DNA of 64,000 bases, taken from the NCBI RefSeq assembly GCF_000149955.1, contig NC_030989.1, forward strand, positions 2,303,839 to 2,367,838. Direction: 5' to 3'. Within the stretch, counting starts at the first letter, position 1, and each line of letters begins with the position of its first letter. Source of the stretch: Fusarium oxysporum f. sp. lycopersici 4287 (Eukaryota; Ascomycota; Sordariomycetes; Hypocreales; Nectriaceae). Below, piece by piece: positions 47,712-59,468 of the stretch. The position numbers and the translations under genes are program-made. The notes beneath the pieces are model-generated. The model did not search any database. It had not been told where the DNA came from and saw only the letters and a program-made list of their open reading frames with translations.

Positions 47712-48581
47712 TCATAGAGAAGCCCGGCCATCTGCCAGCAGCTTCCATTCATCACCATCATGAGCTACGCGACCTTCGCTCTCCAGCTTTCCCAGTATCT
47801 GCAAAACACCGCCACGAGCTGCTGGGTGCAGATTCTGGGGCACATCTCTGTAAATCACCTCGACCAGATCTGTCGCTGTCCATGCCGACCACAATGCAGA
47901 TTCTTGAGTTTCCACTTCACCAGGTCCCGTTTTCAACGTCTGAATGACCTGATCTTCTCGTTGTTTTCGATGCGCGATGTACTCGGCAATCTTTGCTGGT
48001 CCATTCTCAATGACCGGTCCATGTCCAGGGTATGCTCGGCCTTTGAACAGAGGTTTCATTTCTTCTAGGCTTCGTAGATATGTGACCATGTCCTCAAATA
48101 CCGCAGTCCCCTGACCGAGGACGTTGTCGGCTGTGAACATTGCGTCTTCTTCCTCGAGAACGAACACCATATGATCCTTTGTATGTCCTGGCGTATACGA
48201 TGCTGTCAATGTAGCGCCGTCGACTTGGAAGCGCTGCCCGTGCCTAATTTCATGCTGCCCTTCCTCCGGAGTGTGCTTGAAGATTCTCGTCTGTGGTGAG
48301 ATGCTCAAGAGATCCTTGATACCACCTGTATGATCATGATGCCAGTGCGTGATGAGCGCGGTGTCTATAGTCGCATTCTCCTGCTGTAGAGTCTCGCGGA
48401 TAGATGAGATCCAAGCATTGCGACCCTCGCCAGTGTCAATGAGAAGCCGGCGACGACCTGTACCGAGAAGATATGTGTTTGTGCCTTGAAGAGTGAATTT
48501 GCCTGGATTGCCGCCCAAGATGCGGGTGACTGTAGGACTGAGACGCTCTACAGCTGGCAGAGCAATGAGTTGAGTCGCCAT
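47712..48581 (-). CDS. LACTB2-like metallo-beta-lactamase-fold hydrolase
   Basis: Single exon, 289 residues from MATQLIALPAVERLSP. The metal-binding HxHxDH motif is THWHHDHTGG (His79, His81, Asp83, His84). Further ligands are expected at TPGHTKDH, at the aspartate of MFTADNVLG, and at the C-terminal PGHGPVI. The C-terminal helical part (REDQVIQTLKTGP, LHPAARGGVLQILGKLESEG) is the winged-helix-like tail of LACTB2, a mitochondrial endoribonuclease in animals. In fungi the same fold also serves as the thioesterase partner of non-reducing polyketide synthases, but no such synthase is present here. The frame extends upstream to 48683, but the conserved N-terminus begins at 48581. Confidence 0.82.
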   Translation of the reverse strand: MATQLIALPAVERLSPTVTRILGGNPGKFTLQGTNTYLLGTGRRRLLIDTGEGRNAWISSIRETLQQENATIDTALITHWHHDHTGGIKDLLSISPQTRIFKHTPEEGQHEIRHGQRFQVDGATLTASYTPGHTKDHMVFVLEEEDAMFTADNVLGQGTAVFEDMVTYLRSLEEMKPLFKGRAYPGHGPVIENGPAKIAEYIAHRKQREDQVIQTLKTGPGEVETQESALWSAWTATDLVEVIYRDVPQNLHPAARGGVLQILGKLESEGRVAHDGDEWKLLADGRASL

Positions 48582-49866
48582 GGTACTCCAGTTGTTGGTA
48601 ATATTCAAGGTGGAGGGCCAGAGACCCGTATGGGCGAAACTATCGGTGCTGGTCGGGAGGGGTCCGGAGCCGGGATGCCGCAAAGTCGGGCCGGGGGTTC
48701 GGTAGGCAGTGGAGACTTTGAGCCCCGTTTCTAGTCAAATAAGCTCAAAGTTCAAAGATGTTTGTGTAGGTTAAGGATGAAAGATGAGAAATAGGGAGAA
48801 GATATTGATCTACCAGAGGTAGACAGGGAGCTGGCTGTCGTCATCCGGCAATCTAAACTGCTTATTCAATGGAGAATGAATAAACCTCGGCACGAACGGT
48901 GCTCCTCTTCTTAGTGCATATTGACGTGTAGGAGGGAGATACAGTAATAGGCATCACTTTGCACATCCTAGGAATGTTAGGTATACTCTTATTTGGTACT
49001 ACATGTTAGATGCTATAATAGAGTTGCCAGATGCAGTGAAAATTATCTTCAAGTGACTATCAACTACAGCAGTATCAGTTAATATACCTGCTAGACGCGC
49101 CCTGGTCGCGGTTAATATGAGGTTCAGCTGGATGTAGGTTATCTTATCGCCCTGCATGACATGGGTATAATTTTCATGAGCGCCTCCATGACTTGATGTA
49201 TCTACCCGCCAATCTTACACCAAAAGGTACCCGGTACACTATGTTCTAGGGAGTCTGCACCCGTTGTAATCTCTCCTAATTACCTTACCTTACAGTGAGT
49301 GATAGTGACTTCCAATACCACTCCTGCACTTCTATTTCCATCCAACCCATGCATGCATGCACTTACTTAATCTATTCTATTAATTGAAGGAACAATCAAT
49401 AGGCGCAACAGAGTTTGATCTTTCACCTCTATTGTTTAATTCCTTAGCGGCCATCTCTCAACGCTCATTCGCCTCTTACGGTTTATTAATCTTCGATATT
49501 TAGTTTCAACTGGAAGAGGTTGGCTATCAATTGTCCGACTTTCGGCTTGCTGTTGGTTGCACATTCATGCAACTCTGTGCCTCGCGTGCATCCTTCAGCC
49601 TTGTACGCCATCGCATCACCCGCCAGGCAAAGGAACGAATAAATAAACGAACGAACGAACGTACAACGAACCGATCAAGAATAAACGAATAATCAAGCCT
49701 GTCTTTATACGTGGGGTTGTTTCGAGTGTACCAGTAACGCTTCGCCGCATCCGCTTGATCACGAATCGAGCTCCCTTTTACCAGCCGCATCAACAAGCTT
49801 CATTCGTCTACCACCAGCTTCAATTGCTGCAGCAAAACGCTAGCCGCAAAGGCTTGATTCCTCACA
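48582..49866. other. Divergent intergenic region LACTB2-like/UBP8
   Basis: 1.3 kb, no gene supported. It contains a short microsatellite-like run of ACGA/AACG units around 49633-49661 and TACCTTACCTTACAGT words near 49282. Confidence 0.45.
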
Positions 49867-51761
49867 ATGTCTGGGCGACCGACAACCCCGGCCTCACCCA
49901 AAAACATCAAGGTGAAGTCTCCGGTCCCCGGATCACCAATGTTCGGCTGTGGTATGGTCACCCAAAGTTCTGTCTGTATCATTGTCTAATTGTCTCTAGA
50001 GCATGTACAACTCCTCCTCAGCAAGAACCAAGAGGTCATGAACAGCTCGATCACGCACTACAAGTTAATCCTCCGCAACATATTCGATGCGACACCCATC
50101 GTCCCCCAAACCTCAACGCAAGAGGGCCGACCCGTTACAACGCTTACCTCGAACTACCTCTGTCTACAATGTCCAATGACCGTGTCTGAGGAAGATAGAT
50201 TGAAACACGGAACCAAGAAACAGCATCGTTTCTGTTAGTAGCCTTGTGCTGCTGCTTTCTGCTGCCTCCTTTGCTAACCCTGGCGCAGATGTTGACTCTC
50301 GGAGCGGTTGCCTGTATTGTCAGATGTGCGACGATTTTGTCTGGGACCCAACTCTCGAGGAGCTTCGAGTGAGAAAGATAGGAACTGGCTCTTTTTCTGG
50401 TAAGCGATTGTGCACGGAGATGCATCAAGTCAAGGCTCGTCCATACGCGATACAGAATGAGAAGGAATGGCTGTGTCTTTGACTGCTATGTTGCTCGTGG
50501 ATAGTTTTCTGTTGCCTGAAATTAACTGTTGGCCAGGTCGCAAGAGAAAACACAATGAGCTCTTCTCGGACTCCATGAAGGATGACCCTCGGTATATTAC
50601 TAACAATACTACAACCGCCTCCTGTCGTGCAAACGGCCTGCGCGGCATCTACAACGCCGGTGCGACCTGCTATCAGAACGTTGTTCTCCAAAGCTTCTTG
50701 CACAACCCATTACTGAGAAACTTCTACCTAAGCGATGGTCACCAGAGCAATGATTGCCAGGTCCCTCACTGCCTGAGCTGTGCAATGGACGACATGTTCC
50801 AAGATTTTTACGCCCTAGAGAACACTAACGGTTATACTGCTGCCAATATCTTGTCAGGGTTCTGGATCTCCGAGAAGAAGGCATTTGAGAATCTTGTTAC
50901 CACCAAAGAACAAGACGCTCATGAGTTCTTCCAGTTCTTAGCTGAAGAGCTTCATGAACGAAATGGCGATGGAAAAAAGCCGGAAATCGGCAGCGAACAT
51001 AGCTGCAATTGTATCATGCATCAGACATTCTACGGCAAGATGCAGACCACAACAACATGTCAGAATTGCTCAGGCCAGAGTAATTCCATCCAGTCGTTCC
51101 TTGATCTAAGTCTAGGTCTCGAAAATGTCGTCCAGAAGAAGAGCAAGAGGACTGGTCAGAAGAAGCCTTCTCTAACGTTGCAGGATTGCCTGGACGAAGA
51201 ATACATCAAGTATGACAAGTGTGAGTATCGGTGCAACAACTGCAACGGGACTCAACAAGCCAAACGACATACCAGCATTAAGCGGCTGCCAAACGTTCTG
51301 TCAATACAGCTTAAGGTGAGTGTAGTCGGTGGCTCGTGAGTGTTAGTGTTGGTCCGCCAAGTTAACTCTTTCACAGCGCTTCGAGTACAGACATGGCCGC
51401 CACGATCGTGCCGCGTCAAAAGTCGACAATGAAGTCAAATTCCCTCTCCAACTCAACATGCTGCCTTATACCAATCGCGTTCGCAACCACGAGAGTCGTG
51501 AGAGCCTTGAGCTGGAGCGATCATGCACCTATGACCTCCTTAGTGTTGTGGTTCATGTGGGTGAAATCGACACTGGCCATTATACATCATACTGTCGGGT
51601 CGGCGACCAGGTAAATTTTATTCTTTACGACACTGTATCATAGCTGACATATCTTTCAGTGGTTCAAGTTTAATGACCACAAAGTCGAGTTGGCGAGCTT
51701 ATCTGACGTCCTTGGGGCGCAGGCCTATCTCCTTTTCTACATCATTCGCTCGCTGGCCTAG
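49867..51761 (+). CDS. UBP8: Ubp8, deubiquitinase of the SAGA complex
   Basis: Six exons (49867-49951, 50000-50233, 50289-50399, 50537-51315, 51377-51610, 51660-51761) give 514 residues, all junctions in frame. The N-terminal ZnF-UBP domain is spread over exons 1-3 (FGCEHVQLLL, YLCLQCPMTV, KQHRF, SGCLYCQMCDDFVWDP), the part that attaches Ubp8 to Sgf11/Sus1. The USP domain has the Cys box NAGATCYQN (Cys about 188), DAHEFFQFLAEELH, two Cys pairs of the zinc ribbon (CQNCSG, CNNCNG), and the His box DTGHYTSYCR (His about 471) with NDHKV. The preceding LQSFLHNPLLRNFYLS is diagnostic of Ubp8/USP22. It removes ubiquitin from histone H2B during transcription. The Gln in the Cys box replaces the usual Met/Leu. 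Confidence 0.92.
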
Positions 51762-52145
51762 ACACCCAATCTTGTACTTGTAGGCCGACGGGGGTTTAGA
51801 TTAGGAGAGCCAGATAGGCGTTAATGATCATGATCAATAAGTCGACTGGGTCCATATATCAACTGCAGGTTGAGCGCAGTATGGAGCATTGCTCGGCGCA
51901 TATATGTAGTTTAGTTACACCGTGGCAGCCTACTGAATAGGGCGGTCATGGTCTCTCTTCAGATGTATCTCTTTATCTAACTGCGACGAACTCCACTGGG
52001 TTTGGCATATCCCCAGATATTCCATAAGTCATCGTACCTTGTGTCATGTTTCCCAGTCTTGCGTATTCTTCCAAGACCTTGAGACGGTTCCAGCAGCGGG
52101 GGCCTTATTTCAACACCTCATATCTCCCCTTCCACTTCCACTTCA
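51762..52145. other. Convergent intergenic region UBP8/EFM5
   Basis: About 380 bp of 3' sequence; nothing else seen. Confidence 0.5.
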
Positions 52146-53454
52146 TTAATCTGATTCATCAGATCGCCAATCCCAGGTTGAGCTCTCAAAATTGGCGTAG
52201 CAGTAATAGTGGTTACTTAAACCCGCGTGAGCAGGCTCGAAGGTTGTCGCATAGACTCCAAGAGAACGGTAGAGCTTGTCGACAATGGTAGCCATTCGTT
52301 CTCCCGTGCAGACAATCACACGAGGCGACTTTGGCTTGACGAGCCAGCGGCCTGTTAGGGCAACTAGTGGGTGACATGTCAGTAGTGAAATGGGAGGGTT
52401 TAGATCGTGATACGGGCTGGGGTAGCATCTGGATAGTGGCCAGGACGATTGCGAGCATTACTTACACTTTGTCTGGCAGTCATTGCTGAAGAATGGAGGA
52501 TCAATGATAACACTATCCAAGCTGCCCTTCAGATGAGCTGAGACAATAATATCAATATATGCCAAAAGCAGTATTCAACTAGTAAAGCGGTCATACCTGG
52601 GAGTTGAAGAGGTCGCTGGAAGTCATAGAAGACAAACTCAGGAAAGACGCTGAAACGGTGGTCATGTTCCAACAAGACCAGCTTAGGTCGGTCTTCAATA
52701 GGCCAGAATCTCTGTGTCCCAGTCAGTTTCTGGGTTCTAAATATCAAGCCCTGGGCATGACAGAAGTCAGGGTTGATCCTACAAGACGATTCTTGAGTGC
52801 AATGAATACGCTCGGTGTCGAGACTACACCAATAATCGAGCTTGACGATGCGCCATCGAGGAGCTGATCGGCCAGAGCAAAGGCTGTTTCGTCGAGGAAC
52901 TAGATAGTCAGGCCCATGTTAGTATTTCTTTCCACAATGTAAATATCATGAAGTTGTAGCGCCAAGACCAGCCAGTACGTAATAGATACCCCAACTTCAG
53001 ACAGGCAATGGCACAGACTCTATCCCAGAAGCCGATCGCGATGCCATCTATCTCCACCGCTAGAGCAAAAAGGTGGAAGACAACTGGATGAGAGGAGCGT
53101 CTTGTGCCTTGTTTTGTGCATGTCGTCTTACGTACCCAAAACTGCGATTCGTTCCAATCCTCCGTAAACGCCGCCATGCTCAGCGGTTGGTCGTCTGCAT
53201 CCTCCGCTACAGGGTCCTCGTCTTCCGGTTCGACGACGCCGAGTCCGGCTCCAGCTCTCGGAGCGGCGCCGGTCCTCAACTTCTCAAATGTCTTTTCATG
53301 GGCGTCCTTTTCGGCGTGGAACTCGGCCAGCGCGGCCAAGGCGTGACTCGAGAGGCTTCTGGAGACCAGCCAAAGTCAGTAAACTGGGTCCTGTAACTTG
53401 GGGTGACATGGATATTTGTATCTCTTACATGGGCTCTTCATCATCAAAAGACAT
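52146..53454 (-). CDS. EFM5: EFM5-type protein-lysine methyltransferase (eEF1A; EEF1AKMT1 family)
   Basis: Six exons on the minus strand (53454-53429, 53358-53136, 52899-52783, 52711-52597, 52537-52466, 52363-52146) give 256 residues. The protein starts MSFDDEEPISLSSHALAALA and continues EFHAEKD, SMAAFTEDWNESQFW, LLEHDHRFSVFPEFVFYDF, SVIIDPPFFSNDCQTK, RVIVCTGERM and a C-terminal GLSNHYYCYANFESSTWDW. The DPPF is the catalytic NPPF-like motif of this seven-beta-strand methyltransferase family, long annotated as N6-adenine methylase and shown in yeast to methylate a lysine of elongation factor 1A. The second intron (236 nt) is unusually long here and stays open for most of its length in the exon 2 frame. 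Most exons are short, so the gene is easily missed. Confidence 0.87.
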
Positions 53455-53849
53455 CGGAATGTTGTCGTCAAAACGTATCTTTTCGGTTTTGATATACGGT
53501 CGATTACGGAGACTCGGCGCTTCGATGCGATGCGATAGAAGGTTTTGTGTGAGGGTTTTGGCGGGGTCCTCTTTACTGCACTGCTTCCTCGACGGTCTAG
53601 ACTCTCGCTATCAGAGCTGCATGATGATGGATAGCTACAGGGTAACCACAGGTGGACTGATTCTCTCGACCTTCATATTATCTGATATCATCTCAACCCA
53701 AAGAAAACCTGTACAATTGTTCGAACTCGCATACTCTCTAGTCTATGCGGTCCTATATACACGGACTATTGTCGACTTGTCCGCTCAGCCGTGAATCACC
53801 AGCCGCCTTTCCAGCATTCGCAATAAGCAAAAAGTTAAATTCATTTTCT
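53455..53849. other. Intergenic region EFM5/NDUFA9 (tandem, minus strand)
   Basis: 395 bp between two minus-strand genes, containing the 3' end of NDUFA9 and the promoter of EFM5. No gene seen. Confidence 0.5.
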
Positions 53850-55420
53850 TTACAACTCATCCAAGACATGGATGTACTTCTTCTCTTCCCTCTTCTCCTT
53901 CTCTGTCGCAGGGGGAAGATCGTAGAAGTTCTGACTGCGGAATCCTTGCTAAAAGGGTGTCAGTTTGCGACTTTCACGACCATGATTGGGGCACTTACCA
54001 GGTAGTGGTAGGTGAAGTTGATAATGTCACCAGGCTCAATACCGAGATCCTTAAAGGTCTTGGCCTCAGGGTCAATGACTTGGTCCAAGTACTCTCGCTC
54101 AACCTCATCGGCTGACAGAGTGTGCCACCAAAGGAACTTGTTCAGGATCTCAGCAACGGGCTTAAGGATGGCTTTGGGCACGTTGATGTGTCGTCGCTGC
54201 TTGTAAATCTCCTTATCAACCATAACGGAAATCTCCTCCATGCTGTACTTCTTGGGTCCGTAAAGCTCGAAAGTCTGTCCAGCAGTTGTGTCGTCGTAGA
54301 AGATCTTTTCAAGAGCAGCACCAACGTCGATAGACTGTGGTGGTTAGTAACGTTGACCCTAAGCACTCTGGCAAAAACCTACGTGAACGGGATAGAACTT
54401 CTCCTGCATGTTGTTGGAAGTGAAGAGGTTAGTGACACCAGCAAGCTTCAGCAGCAGGTTATCCTCGAAACCGAAGATGGGCGCAGGGCGGACAATAGTG
54501 GTCTCAGGGAAAAGTTGTCGGGCAACCTCCTCAGCTCGACCCTGGCTCGTTTGTTAGCATTTCCCTCCATTGACCAAGCTGACGATCTACAAACCTTTGT
54601 TCGGTAGAACTCGGAGACGGACTGAGAGTTGGCGCTGTGGGAGGAAACGTGGATATATCGGTCGACATCGTACTTGCAAACAGCCTCGACAATTCGCTCA
54701 GTTCCCTCAACGTGCACATCCTCCAAAGAGAAGTTCCTGACAATCATTTAGTTCCTGTCCTATCCATTGGTCCGTTTTATATTGACGTACTTGGTAGGAT
54801 AGTCGCGGCCAATCAAGTTGAAAACAGCATCGGAATGTCGAACGCTCGCCTCGATCGAAGGGGTGTTTCGAAGGTCGTGCTCCTAGTAAGAGGGTTACTG
54901 AAAAGTTCCTGAACATATCGGGACGAATTGAGGTGTACAATGAAGACAACACGGCCAAGATCTCCAGTGACCTTGAGATGACGCTTGGACATCTCCTCGC
55001 GGTAGGGAATAACGACAGTGCATCCCTGCCGGGCTAATGCCAGTATCAGTATTCCAATTGCCCATTCCAATTATCCAATTCCAGGTTCAGGTCGGCTCAC
55101 CCAGTCGGTTGACAATGTATCGTCCTAGTTGGCCAGTTGCGCCAAATACGGTAACAGTATGGCCTGGTTTCCTTTCGTCAGTGTTGTTCGTGGTCATCGT
55201 AGCTCGATCATCGTACCTCCGAGGGATGAACTAGAAACGGAATAACATTAGAGGAGATACGAATAGTGTCAATGGGCCGTGGTTGAGCTTACCGGCCTCC
55301 CTCAACACGCATGATAGGCTTGCCAGTTCGAGTAATGGAAATATCGGATAGGTATCGCTTGCCGGCGACATTGAAGGCAGCCTTGCGGGCCGCCCGCGCA
55401 GCAAAGAGAGGCGAAGCCAT
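53850..55420 (-). CDS. NDUFA9: NADH-ubiquinone oxidoreductase 40 kDa subunit (NDUFA9)
   Basis: Accessory subunit of complex I at the junction of its two arms, with an atypical short-chain dehydrogenase fold. Nine exons on the minus strand (55420-55293, 55230-55217, 55163-55101, 55033-54939, 54882-54791, 54736-54595, 54541-54383, 54334-53999, 53948-53850) give 375 residues. A basic mitochondrial presequence (ASPLFAARAARKAAFNVAGK) precedes the nucleotide-binding motif HTVTVFGATGQLGRY (about residues 49-63). Then come NLIGRDYPTKNFSLEDVHVE, RYIHVSSHSAN with SEFYRTKGRAEE, and PETTIVRPAPIFGFED. Exon 2 is only 14 nt and is needed to read GGRSSLGGHT. The end (EREYLDQVIDPEAKTFKDLG) matches the family. 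Head-to-head with RPN9, 534 bp apart. Confidence 0.93.
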
Positions 55421-55954
55421 TGTTGCGAATATACAGATTGCGTGACAAAACGCTGCTGTGCCTCGCAATTGGCCGTTGAACGTCTCGTCGTCTCGATAGC
55501 AGTGTTTGGTGATGCTAGCCAAGTTGGAGCCTCGGGGAACGGTAATTGCAGATCACGTGATGGGTCACTGAAATCTTGCAGCTTGCCATTGGTTAGCGCC
55601 TTTCGAGTGCTCTTCCAGAGGTCGAAATGGCCCGTGCGCCTTCACGTTGCGACGACCAGGCTGCCTGGTAGCCTCATTGATGAGCTAAGGACCTCCCTCC
55701 ACACTCGACTGAAGCAACTATCAACCTCTACAAACATACCAGCTTCACCGATTATCACGACGGCCGCTTGACGACAGCTCGATCAAATAGAGAATAGCCC
55801 ATACTCACGCTTTTGGGACTCATAATTCGCAAAATCAGCGTTGGTGCAGCAGTACGCGCCAACAGATTAAGGCTGCAGGCAAGCTAGCTGCAGTTGCTGT
55901 GCACGTCACCCATACACTTAGATTCCACCGACATAAAATACAAATCCCGCCATC
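55421..55954. other. Divergent promoter region NDUFA9/RPN9
   Basis: 534 bp shared by two divergent starts; no gene seen. Confidence 0.5.
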
Positions 55955-57224
55955 ATGAGCAACGAGACCATTTCCGATTTTCTTGCCGAGCAGCGCGATG
56001 AAGCTCCCGAGGAGCTCCAACCTCTCATTCTCGACTTTGAGAACTTCTGGGAGCGCAAGCTTTGGCACCAGCTCACTGACGCCCTCGTCGAGTTCTTCAG
56101 CCACCCCGAGAGCGCCCCTCAACGACTACCATTCTACAGAGTCTTTATTCTCAAGTTTGCCGACAAGATCAACCAGTTGAAGCTTGTGGACCTAGCATTG
56201 AAGGCAGCAACAGAGTGTGAAGGTGAGATTTAAATGCAATATGCTCCGAAGCCGGCGGATTGCTGACCGATGGTTTTTGAACGACATAGAAGACGAGCAG
56301 CGTCTTTCTTTCCTGCAATCAGTGGCCAAGAAGGTCGATAACGAGAACTCTCAGGATGCTTATGTCTATGCCTTGGTTGCTGTCGCCCAAGCAAAGCTGG
56401 ACTTGGAGGAGCTAGATGCTGCGCGAAAGGATCTGGATACAGCCGAGCGGATATTGGACTCTTTCGACTCTGTAGAGAATGTGGTCCATGCTGCTTTCTA
56501 TGATGCAAATGCCATCTACTACCAGGTATGTTCTTGATCTCGACTTTGGGTATTTGGTGAGCCCCGCTGACCCCTCCTTCAGCGCAAGATGGACTTCTCC
56601 AACTACTACCGTACTGCCCTCCTCTACCTTGCCTGCATTGACCTCAATGCAATGACTCCTGAGGAGCGACACAAGAGAGCCTACCATCTCAGCATTGCTG
56701 CCCTTGTTTCAACAAGCATCTACAACTTCGGAGAGCTCCTGCTCCACCCCATCCTTGACGTCCTCGCCAAGAGCGAGCATGCTTGGATGCGTGATCTGCT
56801 ATTTGCCTTTAACCGTGGAGACCTCGATGCTTATGACCAGCTGTCTGATCGCGTCGAGTCCAACAAGCTTCTTAAGAACAACGCCACGCATCTTCGACAA
56901 AAGATCTACCTTTCCGCATTGACTGAGGCTGTCTTCCGCCGTCCTCCCCACGACCGCACCCTCACTTTTGCCACTATCGCTCAGGAGACCAAGGTTCGAC
57001 CCGAAGAGATCGAGCATCTCATCATGAAGGCCCTTAGCCTAGGTCTGTTGCGAGGAACTATTGACCAAGTGGACGGCGTTGCTCAAATCACCTGGGTTCA
57101 GCCCAAGGTGCTCGACATGAAGCAAATCGCCGCAATGCGCCAGCGACTGCTTGACTGGGACTCGAGCGTCAACCAACTCGGTAACTGGATTGAGTCGGCT
57201 GGCAAGGATGTGTGGGCTGCGTAG
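55955..57224 (+). CDS. RPN9: Rpn9, 26S proteasome lid subunit
   Basis: Exons 55955-56222, 56290-56525 and 56583-57224 give 381 residues, the normal Rpn9 length. The N-terminus has FLAEQRDEAPEELQPLILDF, then a helical-repeat body (FENFWERKLWHQLTDALVEF, DLEELDAARKDLDTAE, YYRTALLYLACIDLNAM). The C-terminal PCI domain reads LFAFNRGDLDAYDQL, LRQKIYLSALTEAVFRRP and TFATIAQETKVRPEEIEHLI, and ends with a long helix (MKQIAAMRQRLLDWDSSVNQ). Rpn9 (PSMD13) helps assemble the regulatory-particle lid together with Rpn5 and Rpn8. The introns have GTGAGA and GTATGT donors. The gene is convergent with GAA1, 245 bp away. Confidence 0.95.
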
Positions 57225-57469
57225 AGGAGTTCTCGACAGGAGTACGGTCTAGGGAACGTACGGCAATCAAAACGAACAAATGTACAGTATAGACGAATAG
57301 AAACTTTACTGTGGGCAGATGACGATCTTTTGCCCAAGTCAAGACTATTAATTCTAAATTTCGCCTAATCTATGTGCCCTTGTTTATTACCTAAAAATCA
57401 GAACCACCATTTATGGTGGCGCAATGCATGCTTTGTTTCCTATTTTACAGTCCGAATCCCTAATTTTCT

Positions 57470-59468
57470 TCAAGCAGTAACCTCTCCGAAGACATTGACC
57501 ATGCCCACGAGCCAGGCTGGCCACCAAAGGCACCATACCACAACGGGTGTATACATGCCCCAGACGTTCCAGCCGAAGCTGGCCTCCTTCAACAGGTCCG
57601 CCATACTGATGTCCCAGATTTGGGCCGCTGCGTACAAAATAGTAGGTGGTGACACGACATTAAGGAGACCTGCTAGAGACCAACGAAGGCCCCGGTTCTT
57701 GACCGGCTGGACAAAGCTGAGCGGGCTTGAGAGTACGCCGATGAGAAAAGCGAGAGAGAAATTGAGAGTTGCAAGAGTAGAAAGACACATGCCAAGAACG
57801 AGAAGAGAGAAGGACTTTGTGAGTTGGAAGTGCTGCATCGTGGGCTTGGTGACAAGGGTTAGGAGACGAGAGATCGCGAAGGGCAAGATAGCCGAGATGA
57901 CAGAGAATGCAGCAAAAGTGGGCGAGAGTAACTAGAGGTAATCAGTATAAGACTCAAAGATGATGATATTGGGGAGCACTCACGCCAGCGGGAAGGTGAT
58001 TGAAGATGTACAAAGGCACAGCTGCGAGACCCTGACAGACAGCAACGACACCAAGCGGAACAAACAGGTCCCGTCCAGCTTGTGTTGCTTCGACAGATGT
58101 GGTAGAAGCCTTCTCCTTGGGTTTCTGCGTGGCTAGTGACTGACCGCTCTTGACCCAGAGAGAGATAGCCATGATGGTAAAGTTGGCAGCAATCAACATA
58201 GCACTGGGAAGATAAGTGCCGATACTGACGAAGCGGTCAGTCTGCATCAGAAGATAGAAGAAGAAACTCTGATGCAGGTGCTCAAGCAAATTGTTCAGAC
58301 TTCGGAACGACCCCTCAACCAGGCGTCCCATGGCCATCTCATCATGCCATCCTTCGCCGTAAGGCTGAAGTGTCACGGCATCAACGTGATATGGGATGAA
58401 GCTGCTGTGAGCACCAGCTGCGTAGCCGAGGCCTTGGTTAAGCATACCGCGCAGCATAGTTTGTAAACGATCAGGGTAGGTGCCCTTGTGCTCCGTCATT
58501 TTTTGAATAGAGGTCCCAATGCCCATCTGACCACCAGCAATGTTGACGATTGAGTTAATAAGATCAAGATTAGGGAGCTGGCCGTTAGGGCCATCGTAAA
58601 TCACACGAACAGACCTGAAACTCTGTTCTTGGGGGTAGTCGATAGCAAGGGCACCCTGAAGAGCACCGGACTTGAGAGGCAAAGGAGCCACAAGATCAGG
58701 GTTATGAGCATCATGGTATGCGTCAACCCAAGCTTGCGTGCCTGTCTTGCTATCAGGAGGAACAACAAGAATGATGTCCTTAGACCAGAGTGACCAGCCT
58801 ATACTTGTCAGCGTCTATCGCATGGTTTAAGTTTCAGGGGATACGCACGTTTAAAGTAACGGGCCAAAGTCAATGCCAGAGATACACCGTTGCGGTTGAG
58901 CTGCTCCTCAACATTCTTCCATGCAGCAACCAACACAATTGCCTCAGTGGCATCGCCACGAGGAGCTTGCAGGATTGCGTAGAGGTTCTGTCCTGAGTAC
59001 TCATGGCCAGCTGAGTGGTAGGTGTAATTTTGACGTCCAACCTTTAATCCAACACCTGTGAGAATCTTGTCGAGCCTGTCGTTGATCCTGTCACCGAATC
59101 GTATTAGTAATTGTTGCGTTCTTCCATATCCAAGTTCAAGACGCACTCATAGTTGTTCTTGTCGACTACATCGTCAACCTCACGTCGGTAGGCGCGGAAG
59201 ATGTTTTGTTCGCTTCCTCCAAAATATGTATGCACTTGACCTGGCAACAGGGCATTCTCGGAGATGTACGTTCGACGCGAGTATTCGTTTAACGGGAGAA
59301 GAAAGAGCCAGATTACACCGATCGCGATGCAGATGAAGGACAAGTAAGGGGGAAGCTTTAGAATACGAGGATCGCGACGCAGCGAAAGCGCTGATGCTAT
59401 AGAACCTATCAGCCAAAGGTCAGAATAGGGGATGAGAGAGAAGGTTGCATACAGAGTAGTCGCGACAT
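57470..59468 (-). CDS. GAA1: GPI transamidase subunit Gaa1
   Basis: Five exons on the minus strand (59468-59453, 59405-59147, 59087-58849, 58798-57984, 57931-57470) give 596 residues. The coding part of exon 1 is only 16 nt (MSRLL). A short cytosolic N-terminus (LRRDPRILKLPPYLS) precedes helix 1 (FICIAIGVIWLFLLPLNEYS). The lumenal domain includes RRTYISENALLPGQVHTYFG, a metallopeptidase-like ATEAIVLVAAWKN, RWSLWSKDIILVVPPDS and WVDAYHDAH. Several hydrophobic segments fill the C-terminal third (LPSAMLIAANFTIMAIS, VPLGVVAVCQGLAAVPLYIF, SLLVLGMCLSTLATLNFSLA, MYTPVVVWCLWWPAWLVGMV). Gaa1 is an ER-membrane component of the complex that attaches GPI anchors and is thought to catalyse or support the anchor transfer. 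Confidence 0.93.

Noticed and set aside
47712..48683. Polyketide-cluster thioesterase interpretation of the metallo-beta-lactamase-fold gene
   Set aside because: No polyketide synthase, oxidase or regulator lies within reach, and the C-terminal tail looks like LACTB2.
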